Assembly (NCBI GenBank): GCA_050014355.1
Contig: JBEKDL010000022.1
Coordinates: forward strand, 1 to 23,523
Direction: 5' to 3'
DNA: 23,523 nucleotides
Source: Fen-1077 sp050014355
GTDB taxonomy: Bacteria > Chloroflexota > Dehalococcoidia > Dehalococcoidales > RBG-16-60-22
Shown here: positions 14,954 through 22,992 of the stretch, in pieces
How positions within the stretch are numbered: the stretch's first letter is position 1
Layout of the letters: every line of letters starts with the position of its first letter
Notes under the pieces: generated by a model
Database searches by the model: none
What the model was told of the DNA's origin: nothing
Seen by the model: the letters and a program-made list of their open reading frames with translations, nothing else
Made by a program: the position numbers and the translations under genes

Positions 14954-15883
14954 CTATTCCAGAATGGCCAGCTTGCGGCCGGTCAGCTTTTCATAGGCCA
15001 GGATGTATCTTTGCGATGTCGCTTGAATGACGTCGGGCGGCAGGGCGGGGGCGGGGGGCTCTTTGTTCCAGCCGGAGGCCACCAGCCAATCGCGCACGGG
15101 CTGCTTATCGAAGCTGGGCTGTGACTGTCCTTCCCTGTACTGGCTGGCATCCCAGAAGCGCGATGAGTCGGGCGTCAGGACTTCGTCTATCAGTATCAGT
15201 CGCCCATTATCGATACCGAACTCGAACTTGGTATCCGCGATGATGATGCCCTTGCTCAAGGCGAAATCCATGGCGAATTGATAGAGCGCCAGGCTTTTTT
15301 GTTCCATCTCCTGGGCGATACGGAGCCCCACCAGCCTGATGATTTGCGCTTTCGTCAACGGCTCATCATGGCCGGCATCAGACTTGGTGGTCGGCGTAAA
15401 GCGCTCTTGAGGTAGTTTTTGACTTTCCCGCAAGCCTGCCTCCATTTTTTCACCGCCGATGGTGCCATGCTCTTGATACTCTATCCAGGCGGTCCCTGCC
15501 AGGTAGCCCCGAACCACGCATTCCACCGGCAGGCGCTTGGCCTTTTTGACCACCATTGAGCGGCCGCGGAGATAAGACGGGTAGGGAAAGCGGTTTTCTT
15601 CAGGGAGATATGAGTCCAGGCTGTTCACGTCATCGATAGCTTCGGCCATGTGGTTCGGGACGATATTTGAGGTGCGCCGGAACCAGAATGAAGAGAGACG
15701 ACTTAAAACGTGTCCCTTGAGCGGGATGCCGGAAGGAAGCACCACATCAAAGGCAGAGATACGGTCCGTTACCACGATGAGAAGGTGGCTGCCGAGATTA
15801 TAAGAGTCGCGCACTTTGCCGCGGATGAAAAGCGGCAGTGGAAGGTCGGCCCGCATCAACACGGGCGGTATTTTACTATTCAT
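14954..15883 (-). CDS. purC: SAICAR synthetase
   Basis: A 309-residue phosphoribosylaminoimidazole-succinocarboxamide synthase, joining CAIR and aspartate with ATP. Motifs: GKVRDSYNLG near the N-terminus, DRISAFDVVLP, VVRGYLAGTAW, GHDEPLT, ADTKFEFG and LIDEVLTPDSSRFW. I chose ATG 15883 (MNSKIPPVL) over the in-frame GTG 15892 because AAAGG (15893-15897) is better spaced from the ATG. It is last in the minus-strand purine run, 43 bp after purB. Its stop codon lies 2 bp from that of the convergent hisB. Confidence 0.96.
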   Translation of the reverse strand: MNSKIPPVLMRADLPLPLFIRGKVRDSYNLGSHLLIVVTDRISAFDVVLPSGIPLKGHVLSRLSSFWFRRTSNIVPNHMAEAIDDVNSLDSYLPEENRFPYPSYLRGRSMVVKKAKRLPVECVVRGYLAGTAWIEYQEHGTIGGEKMEAGLRESQKLPQERFTPTTKSDAGHDEPLTKAQIIRLVGLRIAQEMEQKSLALYQFAMDFALSKGIIIADTKFEFGIDNGRLILIDEVLTPDSSRFWDASQYREGQSQPSFDKQPVRDWLVASGWNKEPPAPALPPDVIQATSQRYILAYEKLTGRKLAILE

Positions 15884-15926
15884 TTCGCGCACCTTTCTAG
15901 CTGGCGGGTCAGGTAGTCAGTCCCGA

Positions 15927-17267
15927 CTACGATGGTTGGTTTTCCGGGATGACCCCTTGCCATTGGGACTTGGTCAGGCCCAGCCTCTGGAAAATATCAT
16001 CAACATGCTGCGTATAGAATTGATAATCGAAGAGCGCTTCCAGTTCCGTGGGGGTCAAAATCTTTGCCAGCGCGGCATCGGCTTTAAGAAGGGACTGGAA
16101 ACTGCGGCGGCCTTTCCAAGCTTTCATAGCGTTTCTCTGCACTATTTCATAGGCTTCCTGGCGTTTTAGCCCTTTATCGATAAGGGCCAGCATGACCCTC
16201 TGGGAAAAGACGAGTCCCCGTGTCAGCTCCAGATTCTTTTTCATCCGGTGCGGATAGACCTGAAGCCTTCTCATCACCGAGGTGAAAAGGGCCAGGATAT
16301 AGTCCAGAGTCAAACAGCTATCGGGTAGAATGATGCGTTCGTTGGAAGAATGGCTGATATCACGCTCGTGCCATAAAGCGATGTTTTCCAGGGAGGTCAA
16401 CGCGAAGCCCCGCACCAGCCGCGCCAGCCCGCAAATCCTCTCGGTAAGCTCGGGGTTGCGCTTGTGCGGCATCGCCGATGAGCCGGTGGAAACGAATCCG
16501 CCGCCGAAAGGCTCTTCGACCTCGCGTACTTCGGTCTTTTGGAGGTTCCTGATTTCCGTGGCGAACTTCTCCAGGGAGCCGGCCATGATAGCCAGCGTGG
16601 TCACGAATTGCGCGTGGCGGTCGCGCTGGAGCACCTGATTGGATATGGGAGCGGCGTTAAGCCCCAGTCTGCGGCAGGCTTTCTGCTCAACCTCGGGAGG
16701 TACCGTCGCGTAAGTACCGACAGCGCCGGAAATTTTTCCCACGCTGATAATATTTTTTGCTTCGGTCAACCGGTGGAGGTTGCGCCTCATCTCGTCCACC
16801 CATAGAGCCAGCTTCAGCCCGAAGGTGGTCGGCTCGGCGTGGACGCCGTGAGTGCGGCCAATCATTATTGTGTATTTATGCTCGATGGCGCGCCACGCGA
16901 GGACAGCCGTGAGTTCCTTGATATCCTGGAGCAGAATATCGGAAGCTTCGACAAGCTGCAGGCTGGTGGCGGTATCCCAGACATCAGAGGAGGTAAGACC
17001 GAGATGCACGAAACGCGACTCTTCACCCAAGCTTTCAGTTACCGCGCCGAGGAAAGCGGTCATATCGTGGCGGGTCTCCTGGAGGATTTCCTCCATGCGT
17101 TTGAGGTTGCACTTGGCCAGCTTAATCTTGGTCAGGGAGTTACGTGGGATAACGCCCTGCTCGGCCCAGGCGTCACAGACGGCTATCTCGACATCGAGCC
17201 ACTTGGTGTACTTGTTCTCGTCCGACCACACCCTTTTCATCTCGGGTCGGGAATACCGCTCTATCAT
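15927..17267 (-). CDS. purB: Adenylosuccinate lyase
   Basis: A 446-residue fumarase/aspartase-superfamily enzyme that removes fumarate from SAICAR and from adenylosuccinate. The superfamily signature GSSAMPHKRNP (262-272) carries the flexible catalytic loop, and GRTHGVHAEPTTFG (about 137-150) the general-acid histidine. LGLTSSDVWDTA is also typical. Start ATG 17267 (MIERYSRPEM) follows GAAGGAG (17274-17280); the upstream GTG 17282 would include that site. It lies 22 bp downstream of purE. Confidence 0.97.
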   Translation of the reverse strand: MIERYSRPEMKRVWSDENKYTKWLDVEIAVCDAWAEQGVIPRNSLTKIKLAKCNLKRMEEILQETRHDMTAFLGAVTESLGEESRFVHLGLTSSDVWDTATSLQLVEASDILLQDIKELTAVLAWRAIEHKYTIMIGRTHGVHAEPTTFGLKLALWVDEMRRNLHRLTEAKNIISVGKISGAVGTYATVPPEVEQKACRRLGLNAAPISNQVLQRDRHAQFVTTLAIMAGSLEKFATEIRNLQKTEVREVEEPFGGGFVSTGSSAMPHKRNPELTERICGLARLVRGFALTSLENIALWHERDISHSSNERIILPDSCLTLDYILALFTSVMRRLQVYPHRMKKNLELTRGLVFSQRVMLALIDKGLKRQEAYEIVQRNAMKAWKGRRSFQSLLKADAALAKILTPTELEALFDYQFYTQHVDDIFQRLGLTKSQWQGVIPENQPS

Positions 17268-17289
17268 CAACCACTCCTTCACAGTTTGT

Positions 17290-17745
17290 TTATGACTGCA
17301 ATTCGCGCCGGTATTTTTCGTAGGCTTGCCTTATTTTATCATGTTTTAAGCCGAGAATCTCGGCGGCGAAGTAAGCGGCGTTCTTGACCCCGGCGCTGCC
17401 GATGGCCATACAGGCGACCGGTATGCCGGCGGGCATCTGGACGATAGAGTAAAGCGCGTCCGCGCCTTTGAGTTCGCTGCCGGCCAGGGGCACGCCGATG
17501 ACCGGCAGGGTGGACCAGCTGGCCAGGACGCCGGGGAGATGGGCGGCCATGCCCGCCGCCGCAATGATAACTTCAACGCCGCGTTCCCGGGCGGTGAGGG
17601 CGTACTGGCGGGCCTTTTCCGGGGTGCGGTGAGCGGAAATAATATTCACTTCATACTCGATATCGAGCTGCTTTAAAATTTCCAGCGCGGGCTGGATTGT
17701 TTCCGTATCTGATTTAGAACCCATAATGACGGCCACCAGTGGCAT
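17290..17745 (-). CDS. purE: N5-carboxyaminoimidazole ribonucleotide mutase (PurE, class I)
   Basis: A 151-residue enzyme. Motifs are VAVIMGSKSD at the N-terminus, SAHRTPEKA with the catalytic histidine, AAAGMAAHLPGVLAS and GVPLAG. The class I pattern normally implies N5-CAIR as substrate and a PurK partner, but no purK lies in this window. I chose ATG 17745 (MPLVAVIMGS), which follows GGGAGGG (17755-17761). A longer frame from 17790 would translate 15 residues out of the repeat element and is unlikely. The gap to purD is 149 bp and is filled by repeat copy 2. Confidence 0.95.
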   Translation of the reverse strand: MPLVAVIMGSKSDTETIQPALEILKQLDIEYEVNIISAHRTPEKARQYALTARERGVEVIIAAAGMAAHLPGVLASWSTLPVIGVPLAGSELKGADALYSIVQMPAGIPVACMAIGSAGVKNAAYFAAEILGLKHDKIRQAYEKYRRELQS

Positions 17746-17761
17746 GCTATCCAACCCTCCC

Positions 17762-17883
17762 GTCATTGCGAGCCATCCCGATGAGCCCAAAAAAATCCCC
17801 GCGAATCGGGAGGCGTGGCAATCTTGATGATGGACTTAAGCCGATAATAGAGATTGCCGCGTCGCTGCGCTCCTCGCAATGAC
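17762..17883. repeat. Palindromic repeat element, copy 2 (inside the purine run)
   Basis: A 122-bp element with perfect 11-bp inverted ends, GTCATTGCGAG (17762-17772) and CTCGCAATGAC (17873-17883). The inner pair is CGTGGCAATCT (17814-17824) and AGATTGCCGCG (17851-17861), with one mismatch. The left arm holds an extra palindrome, CCCGAT...ATCGGG (17777-17811 region), not seen in the other copies. It fills the purD-purE gap and ends next to the purE ribosome binding site. Confidence 0.88.
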
Positions 17884-17894
17884 AATCATAGGTT

Positions 17895-19157
17895 TTACTT
17901 AAGTAGTGCTATATCTTTTCTAAAGTAGCTGCCTTCAAAATGTATCCTGGTGATATTTTTATAGACTTTTTCCCGCGCTTCGGCGAGGTCTTTGCCCATG
18001 GCGACCACCGTCAGGATTCGGCCTCCGTTCGTCAGCACCTCCCCGCCCTTCCCCTGTTTCGTTCCGGCATGTAAGACCACAATGTCCTTATCCACATCGT
18101 CCAGGCCTCCGATGGGGAAACCCGTTTTGTAGGTGCCCGGATAGCCGCCGGACGCCATCACCACACCCACACAGGCGCTATTATTCCACTCTATCTTCAT
18201 TTTGTCCAGTCTATTATCCACTACCGACAGCATGATGTCCAGCAGGTCGGTTTTCAAACGCGGGAGGACGACCTGTGTCTCCGGGTCGCCGAGGCGGGCG
18301 TTGAACTCGATGACTTTCGGAACATTATTAGATGTAATCATCAGGCCGCCATAGAGCGTGCCCTTGTAAAGGCGTCCTTCGTCAGCCAGCGCGTTTATCG
18401 CCGGCTCCATGATGGTTTTCATAACGATGTCGCCAAGCAAGGCATTGTAAAACGGAGGCGGGGTGTAACTGCCCATGCCGCCGGTATTAGGGCCTTTGTT
18501 CCCGTCGAAGATGCGCTTGTAGTCGCAGGCGGGCACGGTGGGGACGATAGTCTTGCCATCGGTGAAGACGAAGAAGCTCATTTCTCGCCCGTTTAAATAT
18601 TCTTCGATGACGACGCGGTCGCCCGCCGCGCCGAAGTTTTTAGCCTGCATCATGCCGGACAGCGCTTTCAGGGCTTCATCGACCGATTCGGCGATGACGA
18701 CCCCTTTTCCCGCCGCCAGGCCGTCAGCTTTAATGACGATGGGGGGTTTTTGACCTCGGATATAATCCCCGGCTTTTTTAAAGTCGGTGAAAGCGGCGCT
18801 TTTGGCGCAGAGAATGCCGTGCCGCTGCATGAGGTCTTTGGAGAAGACCTTGCTCCACTCTATCTCTGCGGCGGCTTTAGTGGGGCCGAAGACCGGCAGG
18901 CCGGCGGCCTGAAAGCGGTCGACAACGCCGGCGGCCAGCGGCGCTTCCGGCCCGACGACGGTGAGGTCGATTTTCAGCTCTTTAGCGGCCTTGAGCAAAG
19001 CCTCGGTATCCGTGTCTTTAATATCTAGCGTTTGAGATATCCGCGCCATGCCGGCGTTACCGGGGGCGGTATAAAGCGCCTTAACCTTAGGGCTCTGCGC
19101 GAGTTTCCAGGTAAGCGTATGCTCCCGGGCACCGGAGCCGATAACTAAGATATTCAC
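17895..19157 (-). CDS. purD: Phosphoribosylamine--glycine ligase (GARS)
   Basis: A 420-residue ATP-grasp enzyme making glycinamide ribonucleotide. Motifs: NILVIGSGAREHTL at the N-terminus, KADGLAAGKGVVIA, GPNTGGMGSYTP and the signature FNARLGDPETQVVLPRL. I chose the GTG start at 19157 because GGAGGGAG (19161-19168) lies just upstream; the ATG at 19175 would place that site inside the gene, and the GTG makes the protein begin at (M)NILVIG as in the family. It starts 21 bp after the restriction endonuclease gene. Confidence 0.96.
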   Translation of the reverse strand: MNILVIGSGAREHTLTWKLAQSPKVKALYTAPGNAGMARISQTLDIKDTDTEALLKAAKELKIDLTVVGPEAPLAAGVVDRFQAAGLPVFGPTKAAAEIEWSKVFSKDLMQRHGILCAKSAAFTDFKKAGDYIRGQKPPIVIKADGLAAGKGVVIAESVDEALKALSGMMQAKNFGAAGDRVVIEEYLNGREMSFFVFTDGKTIVPTVPACDYKRIFDGNKGPNTGGMGSYTPPPFYNALLGDIVMKTIMEPAINALADEGRLYKGTLYGGLMITSNNVPKVIEFNARLGDPETQVVLPRLKTDLLDIMLSVVDNRLDKMKIEWNNSACVGVVMASGGYPGTYKTGFPIGGLDDVDKDIVVLHAGTKQGKGGEVLTNGGRILTVVAMGKDLAEAREKVYKNITRIHFEGSYFRKDIALLK

Positions 19158-19178
19158 AAACTCCCTCCGTTGCATTTC

Positions 19179-20264
19179 TCATAAAGTTGTGATGAGTTTG
19201 ATTTGTTCATTCCATTTTACTTTTAATGTCTTTGGGATGTCAGGAGCAGTGAGCATCTTGATGAGCATCTCATTAAATACAGCTCTACCCTTAGCGCCTA
19301 CGGTAGCTAAAAGCATAAGAATCCAGTTTTTAATCTCGACAAAATTTATTTCGTTCCCTTGGGCGAAATACTGGCGTGCTTGTTGTTTGACTTCAGGAGG
19401 AATGTCGGCTTTCTTCAATAAGAATAAATAATTTTCTATTCCCGCAGAAGCTATTTTAGTATTGAATGTAGTTAATATTCTCTCTTTGTCTAGAGGTCTC
19501 TCTGTTACTTCAATCGCAAGCACGGTTTCGTTTTTATTCTTAATGGTAATATCACCGCCAACTCCCGATGCTGCATCTGAAACATTTATACCTTGCCAGG
19601 ATATTTCCCAATTTAAATTGAAATATTCTATTATTGTATTAAACGCGGCGACCACTAGTATTAATGGAACTCTACCACCACTTGATAAAGATAATAGGCC
19701 GGTGATCAAACGATCAAATTGTTCAAGGCTTATTCTTTGTAATTTTGTGAGGTTAATTAATGATTCTTCTCGCAATTGAAGAAACTTGCAAAGAAGGTAA
19801 AAGAGGAAATTATTAAGATCAGTTTTTGTAGATGTTTTTTCAAGATAGGATATCAGATTAAGAAAGGCGTTGTACCCCTTAACGTCCCTAAGCCCTTTTC
19901 CTGTCTTTTTTTCAAACTTGACTGAACGGCGAAAGACACTCAAATATGGACCTTTGGAACTAGGAATATTTCTGCTTTGGAGAAAGGGGTTGACAACTTT
20001 TTCATCGAGGGTTCTTCCACTGAACGCATTTTGACTTTGGTCTGAATAAGGGTGCCGTACGTTCACTTTTTTTTCGAGAATCCTTGCGAGGGAACAACCT
20101 AGAAGAGCTTCGCGATAAGCTTGTGTTCCTGAGGTAAATATTAACTCAATATTATTTTCAAGTGTCGTTAATATTTTGGGTATCTGACCATTTAAATAAG
20201 TAATCTCAACTTCTGCGAAAGTATTTTCAAGAATTTTACGGCCTTTGATATAATCCAACGCCAT
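19179..20264 (-). CDS. Probable type II restriction endonuclease, possibly SacI family
   Basis: A 361-residue protein 11 bp downstream of a DNA adenine methyltransferase. The conserved-looking block QNAFSGRTLDEKVVNPFL (79-95) and SSKGPYLSVFRRSVKF (102-117) recalls SacI-family endonucleases from memory. A PD-(D/E)XK-like core is visible as GGDITI (Asp238), then 13 residues, then Glu252-Val-Thr254 (AIEVTERPL), with threonine in place of the usual lysine. The role would be cutting unmethylated DNA. Codon use and base composition are clearly AT-richer than in purD and guaA, suggesting transfer. REase identity rests partly on context; the SacI assignment is the weaker part. Confidence 0.75.
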   Translation of the reverse strand: MALDYIKGRKILENTFAEVEITYLNGQIPKILTTLENNIELIFTSGTQAYREALLGCSLARILEKKVNVRHPYSDQSQNAFSGRTLDEKVVNPFLQSRNIPSSKGPYLSVFRRSVKFEKKTGKGLRDVKGYNAFLNLISYLEKTSTKTDLNNFLFYLLCKFLQLREESLINLTKLQRISLEQFDRLITGLLSLSSGGRVPLILVVAAFNTIIEYFNLNWEISWQGINVSDAASGVGGDITIKNKNETVLAIEVTERPLDKERILTTFNTKIASAGIENYLFLLKKADIPPEVKQQARQYFAQGNEINFVEIKNWILMLLATVGAKGRAVFNEMLIKMLTAPDIPKTLKVKWNEQIKLITTL

Positions 20265-20275
20265 AAATCACCCTA

Positions 20276-21118
20276 TTAGTAGTTCATCCACAAAGCTTCT
20301 TGCCGCGGTTGTTTTACTGAGTGACAGTTCTTAATTGGTGCATCAAAACGATGCCAATCTTTATATAGTTCATCCATTAGTGAACATCTATATCCGGAAA
20401 TAGCAACTTTACCCTTGCAGGTTAGTAAAATTTTCGCTAATTCTCGATGTGCTTGTTCATCCATCTCAAAAGCATACGCGCTGGCGTCACCACGGGTTTC
20501 ATGTACATATGGTGGGTCGCAATAAAATAAAGTACCGGCCGAATCATATAATCTAATGAAATCTGCCGCTGGGCGATTTTCTATTTGTACACGTAGTAAA
20601 CGTAACGCGATTTCTGGTAAATCCGGAACACTACCCAACCATCTTGATACTACGCCGGACATACCGGCCCTGCTAGTGTTTTTACAGTTAGCCCAGCGGC
20701 CTAATGAAGCTGTCTGCGCGAGACCAGTCCTCGCTTGTCGTGCGCGAATAAAGAACAATCTTGCTCGTTCTAAAGGCGTGATTTGTGTAATATCCGGCGC
20801 CAAGGCAAGGTAAAACTCTTCCCTAGAAAACGGGGTTAGCGCTATGGCTTTTATTAATTCATCAGTATTGTTTCTAAGTACTCGGAAAAAGTTAGTAACT
20901 TCGCAATCAATGTCGTTGTAGGATTCCACTGGTGAAGGTTGACGGTTGATTAATACAGCGGCCGAGCCTCCAAATGGTTCACAATAATGATGACATTCAG
21001 GCAGAAGCGGTAATAGCCAATCAAGATGACTAAATTTTCCTCCATACCAACCAAAAGCTAAACGCTTTTTTCGAGGTTTAGAACCGTCTAAATAAATTTT
21101 TGAAAGTGACCTGACCAT
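20276..21118 (-). CDS. DNA adenine-N6 methyltransferase (D12 class)
   Basis: A 280-residue Dam/D12-class methyltransferase. The N-terminal AdoMet region is FGWYGGK (22-28) and CEPFGGSAAVL (46-56); the catalytic motif DPPY is at 201-204 in LFYCDPPYVHET. The target-recognition part lies between them. It precedes the endonuclease gene by 11 bp in the same direction, so the pair reads as a type II restriction-modification system, the methylase protecting the host sites. Start ATG 21118 has only a weak AGG (about 21127) upstream. It lies 33 bp after guaA and is AT-richer than the purine genes on both sides. Confidence 0.92.
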   Translation of the reverse strand: MVRSLSKIYLDGSKPRKKRLAFGWYGGKFSHLDWLLPLLPECHHYCEPFGGSAAVLINRQPSPVESYNDIDCEVTNFFRVLRNNTDELIKAIALTPFSREEFYLALAPDITQITPLERARLFFIRARQARTGLAQTASLGRWANCKNTSRAGMSGVVSRWLGSVPDLPEIALRLLRVQIENRPAADFIRLYDSAGTLFYCDPPYVHETRGDASAYAFEMDEQAHRELAKILLTCKGKVAISGYRCSLMDELYKDWHRFDAPIKNCHSVKQPRQEALWMNY

Positions 21119-21151
21119 TTATTTTACCTATTTGCTGTACTAAATTTCTCT

Positions 21152-22837
21152 TTACTCCCACTCTATCGTGGAGGGGGGCTTGGAGGTAATATCGTAGACA
21201 ACGCGGTTGACGCCGGGGACCTCATTGACGATGCGGTTGGAGATACGCGCCAGCAGGTCGTAGGGCAGGCGTGCCCAGTCTGCCGTCATGGCGTCTTCGC
21301 TGGTGACGGCGCGCACGGCCACCGCATAGCCGTAGGTGCGGAAATCGCCCATGACCCCCACCGAGCGCGCTTCAGTGAGGACACAGAAGGTCTGCCACAG
21401 TGGGCGGTAGAGCTTGGCTTTCTTGATTTCGTTCATCAGGATGAAGTCGGCGCCGCGCAGGATTTCCAGCTTTTCCCGCGTCACCTCGCCGATACAGCGT
21501 ATGGCCAGCCCGGGGCCGGGAAAAGGCTGCCGCCAGACTATGTCTTCCGTCAGGCCGAGCTGTGTGCCGACAAGCCTGACTTCGTCCTTAAAAAGAAAGC
21601 GCAGCGGCTCGAGCAGCTTTAAGGTCATGCGGGCGGGCAGGCCGCCGACGTTGTGGTGCGACTTAATCTTGGCCGAGGCGGTGCTCACGGAGGAAACGCT
21701 CTCGATGACATCCGGGTAAAGCGTGCCCTGCGCCAGGAAGTCCACCTTGCCGATTTTATTCGCTTCCTCCTCGAAGACGCGGATAAACTCCTCGCCGATG
21801 ATTTTACGCTTCTGCTCGGGGTCGGTGACGCCTTTCAGCCGGTCGAGGAACCGGTCGGAGGCATTGATATAAATAATGTTCATGCCCATGTTATTTTTAA
21901 AGACCTTGAGCGTTCTTTCCACTTCCTCGCGTCGCAGCAGGCCGTTATTCACGAAGATGCAGGTAAGCTGGTCGCCGATGGCGCGGTGGATAAGCGTGGC
22001 CACTACTGATGAGTCGACGCCGCCGGAAAGGGCGCTGATGACCCGCCCGTCGCCTACCTGCTCTTTAATCCTGGTCAGGCTCTCGTTGACAAAGCTCCCC
22101 ATCGTCCAGTTGCCCTTGCAGCCGCATATATGATAGACGAAGTTGTGGAGCATCGTCCTGCCTTCCGGAGTATGGACGACCTCCGGGTGGAACTGGAACC
22201 CGTAAATGCCCTTCCCGTTGCCGATGACGGCGTAAGGTGAGTTTTCCGTGTAGGCGAGGGCGCTAAAGCCCTGGGGCATCTCGGCGATTTTATCGCCGTG
22301 GCTCATCCAGACGGTGGTCGATTCCGGTAGTCCTTCGAATAGAGGTGTATCGCTCTGGCTGATATGCAGGACAGCGTGCCCGTACTCGCGTTTCGTGCCC
22401 GGCGTCACCTGCCCGCCGAGCTGCTTGGTGATAGCCTGCATCCCGTAGCAGATGCCAAGCACCGGCAGTCCGCTTTCGTAGACATAGGACGGGGCGAGGG
22501 GTGCGCCTGCCTCATAGACGCTGGAAGGGCCGCCGGAAAGGATAAATCCCCTGGGGTTGAGGGGTGCGATTTTTTCCCACGGCGTGTCGTGGGGCATCAG
22601 CTCGCAGTAAACATGGCTTTCGCGCACGCGGCGGGCGATAAGAAGGTTATACTGGGAGCCAAAGTCCAGGACAATGATGGCCTCGCGTTCCGCGCCGGAG
22701 ACAGCGGCCTCGGTCGCCGATGGCTGCTGCCCGGCCATTTCCTTGGCAATCTCAAGATAGGTCGAGACCTCGATATCATCGGTGGTTGATACGCGGAGGC
22801 TTTCGTCCTGGGGGGTTGGTTGCCTGTCATTAACCAT
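21152..22837 (-). CDS. guaA: GMP synthase (glutamine-hydrolysing)
   Basis: A 561-residue enzyme converting XMP to GMP. The glutamine amidotransferase domain begins at IIVLDFGSQYN (54-64), with nucleophile Cys130 in GICYGMQ and His217-Pro-Glu219. The ATP-pyrophosphatase domain has the P-loop SGGVDSS (271-277), and the C-terminal dimer domain ends in the typical KPPSTIEWE. The N-terminus has about 50 extra polar residues before the amidotransferase domain. The frame is open to a TTG at 22879, which overlaps the proposed -35 and is rejected. ATG 22837 lacks a ribosome binding site and would lie only about 7 nt from the predicted transcript start. An alternative ATG at 22738 (AAGG just upstream, 528 residues) fits the family length better. 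Confidence 0.95.
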   Translation of the reverse strand: MVNDRQPTPQDESLRVSTTDDIEVSTYLEIAKEMAGQQPSATEAAVSGAEREAIIVLDFGSQYNLLIARRVRESHVYCELMPHDTPWEKIAPLNPRGFILSGGPSSVYEAGAPLAPSYVYESGLPVLGICYGMQAITKQLGGQVTPGTKREYGHAVLHISQSDTPLFEGLPESTTVWMSHGDKIAEMPQGFSALAYTENSPYAVIGNGKGIYGFQFHPEVVHTPEGRTMLHNFVYHICGCKGNWTMGSFVNESLTRIKEQVGDGRVISALSGGVDSSVVATLIHRAIGDQLTCIFVNNGLLRREEVERTLKVFKNNMGMNIIYINASDRFLDRLKGVTDPEQKRKIIGEEFIRVFEEEANKIGKVDFLAQGTLYPDVIESVSSVSTASAKIKSHHNVGGLPARMTLKLLEPLRFLFKDEVRLVGTQLGLTEDIVWRQPFPGPGLAIRCIGEVTREKLEILRGADFILMNEIKKAKLYRPLWQTFCVLTEARSVGVMGDFRTYGYAVAVRAVTSEDAMTADWARLPYDLLARISNRIVNEVPGVNRVVYDITSKPPSTIEWE

Positions 22838-22850
22838 GGTTATAGAACAC

Positions 22851-22879
22851 AATTTACCATTATGCTCTACTAACGTCAA
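22851..22879 (-). promoter_or_regulatory. Candidate promoter of the guaA-RM-pur run
   Basis: On the minus strand TTGACG (22879-22874), 17-bp spacer, TAAATT (22856-22851). The -35 lies 11 bp from the edge of repeat copy 3. Predicted start near 22844. Confidence 0.5.
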
Positions 22880-22890
22880 GTATCTAATTT

Positions 22891-22982
22891 GTCATTGCGA
22901 GGAGCCGCAGGCGACGTGGCAATCTCCTTGATGTATTTAATCCAATGACAGAGATTGCCACGGGCTTCGCCCTCGCAATGAC
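22891..22982. repeat. Palindromic repeat element, copy 3
   Basis: A 92-bp element with perfect inverted ends GTCATTGCGAG (22891-22901) and CTCGCAATGAC (22972-22982), and a perfect 12-bp inner pair CGTGGCAATCTC (22915-22926) and GAGATTGCCACG (22951-22962). The right arm carries a small hairpin GGGCTTCGCCC. It begins 10 bp after the HDAC-like gene stop and lies just upstream of the guaA promoter. Confidence 0.9.
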
Positions 22983-22992
22983 GTATAGTAGC

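Noticed and set aside
16839..17387. 182-codon plus-strand frame opposite purB
   Set aside because: Antisense shadow without any motif; it also crosses the purB-purE boundary.
17290..17790. The longer purE frame starting at 17790
   Set aside because: The extra 15 residues come from repeat copy 2, and a good ribosome binding site precedes ATG 17745.
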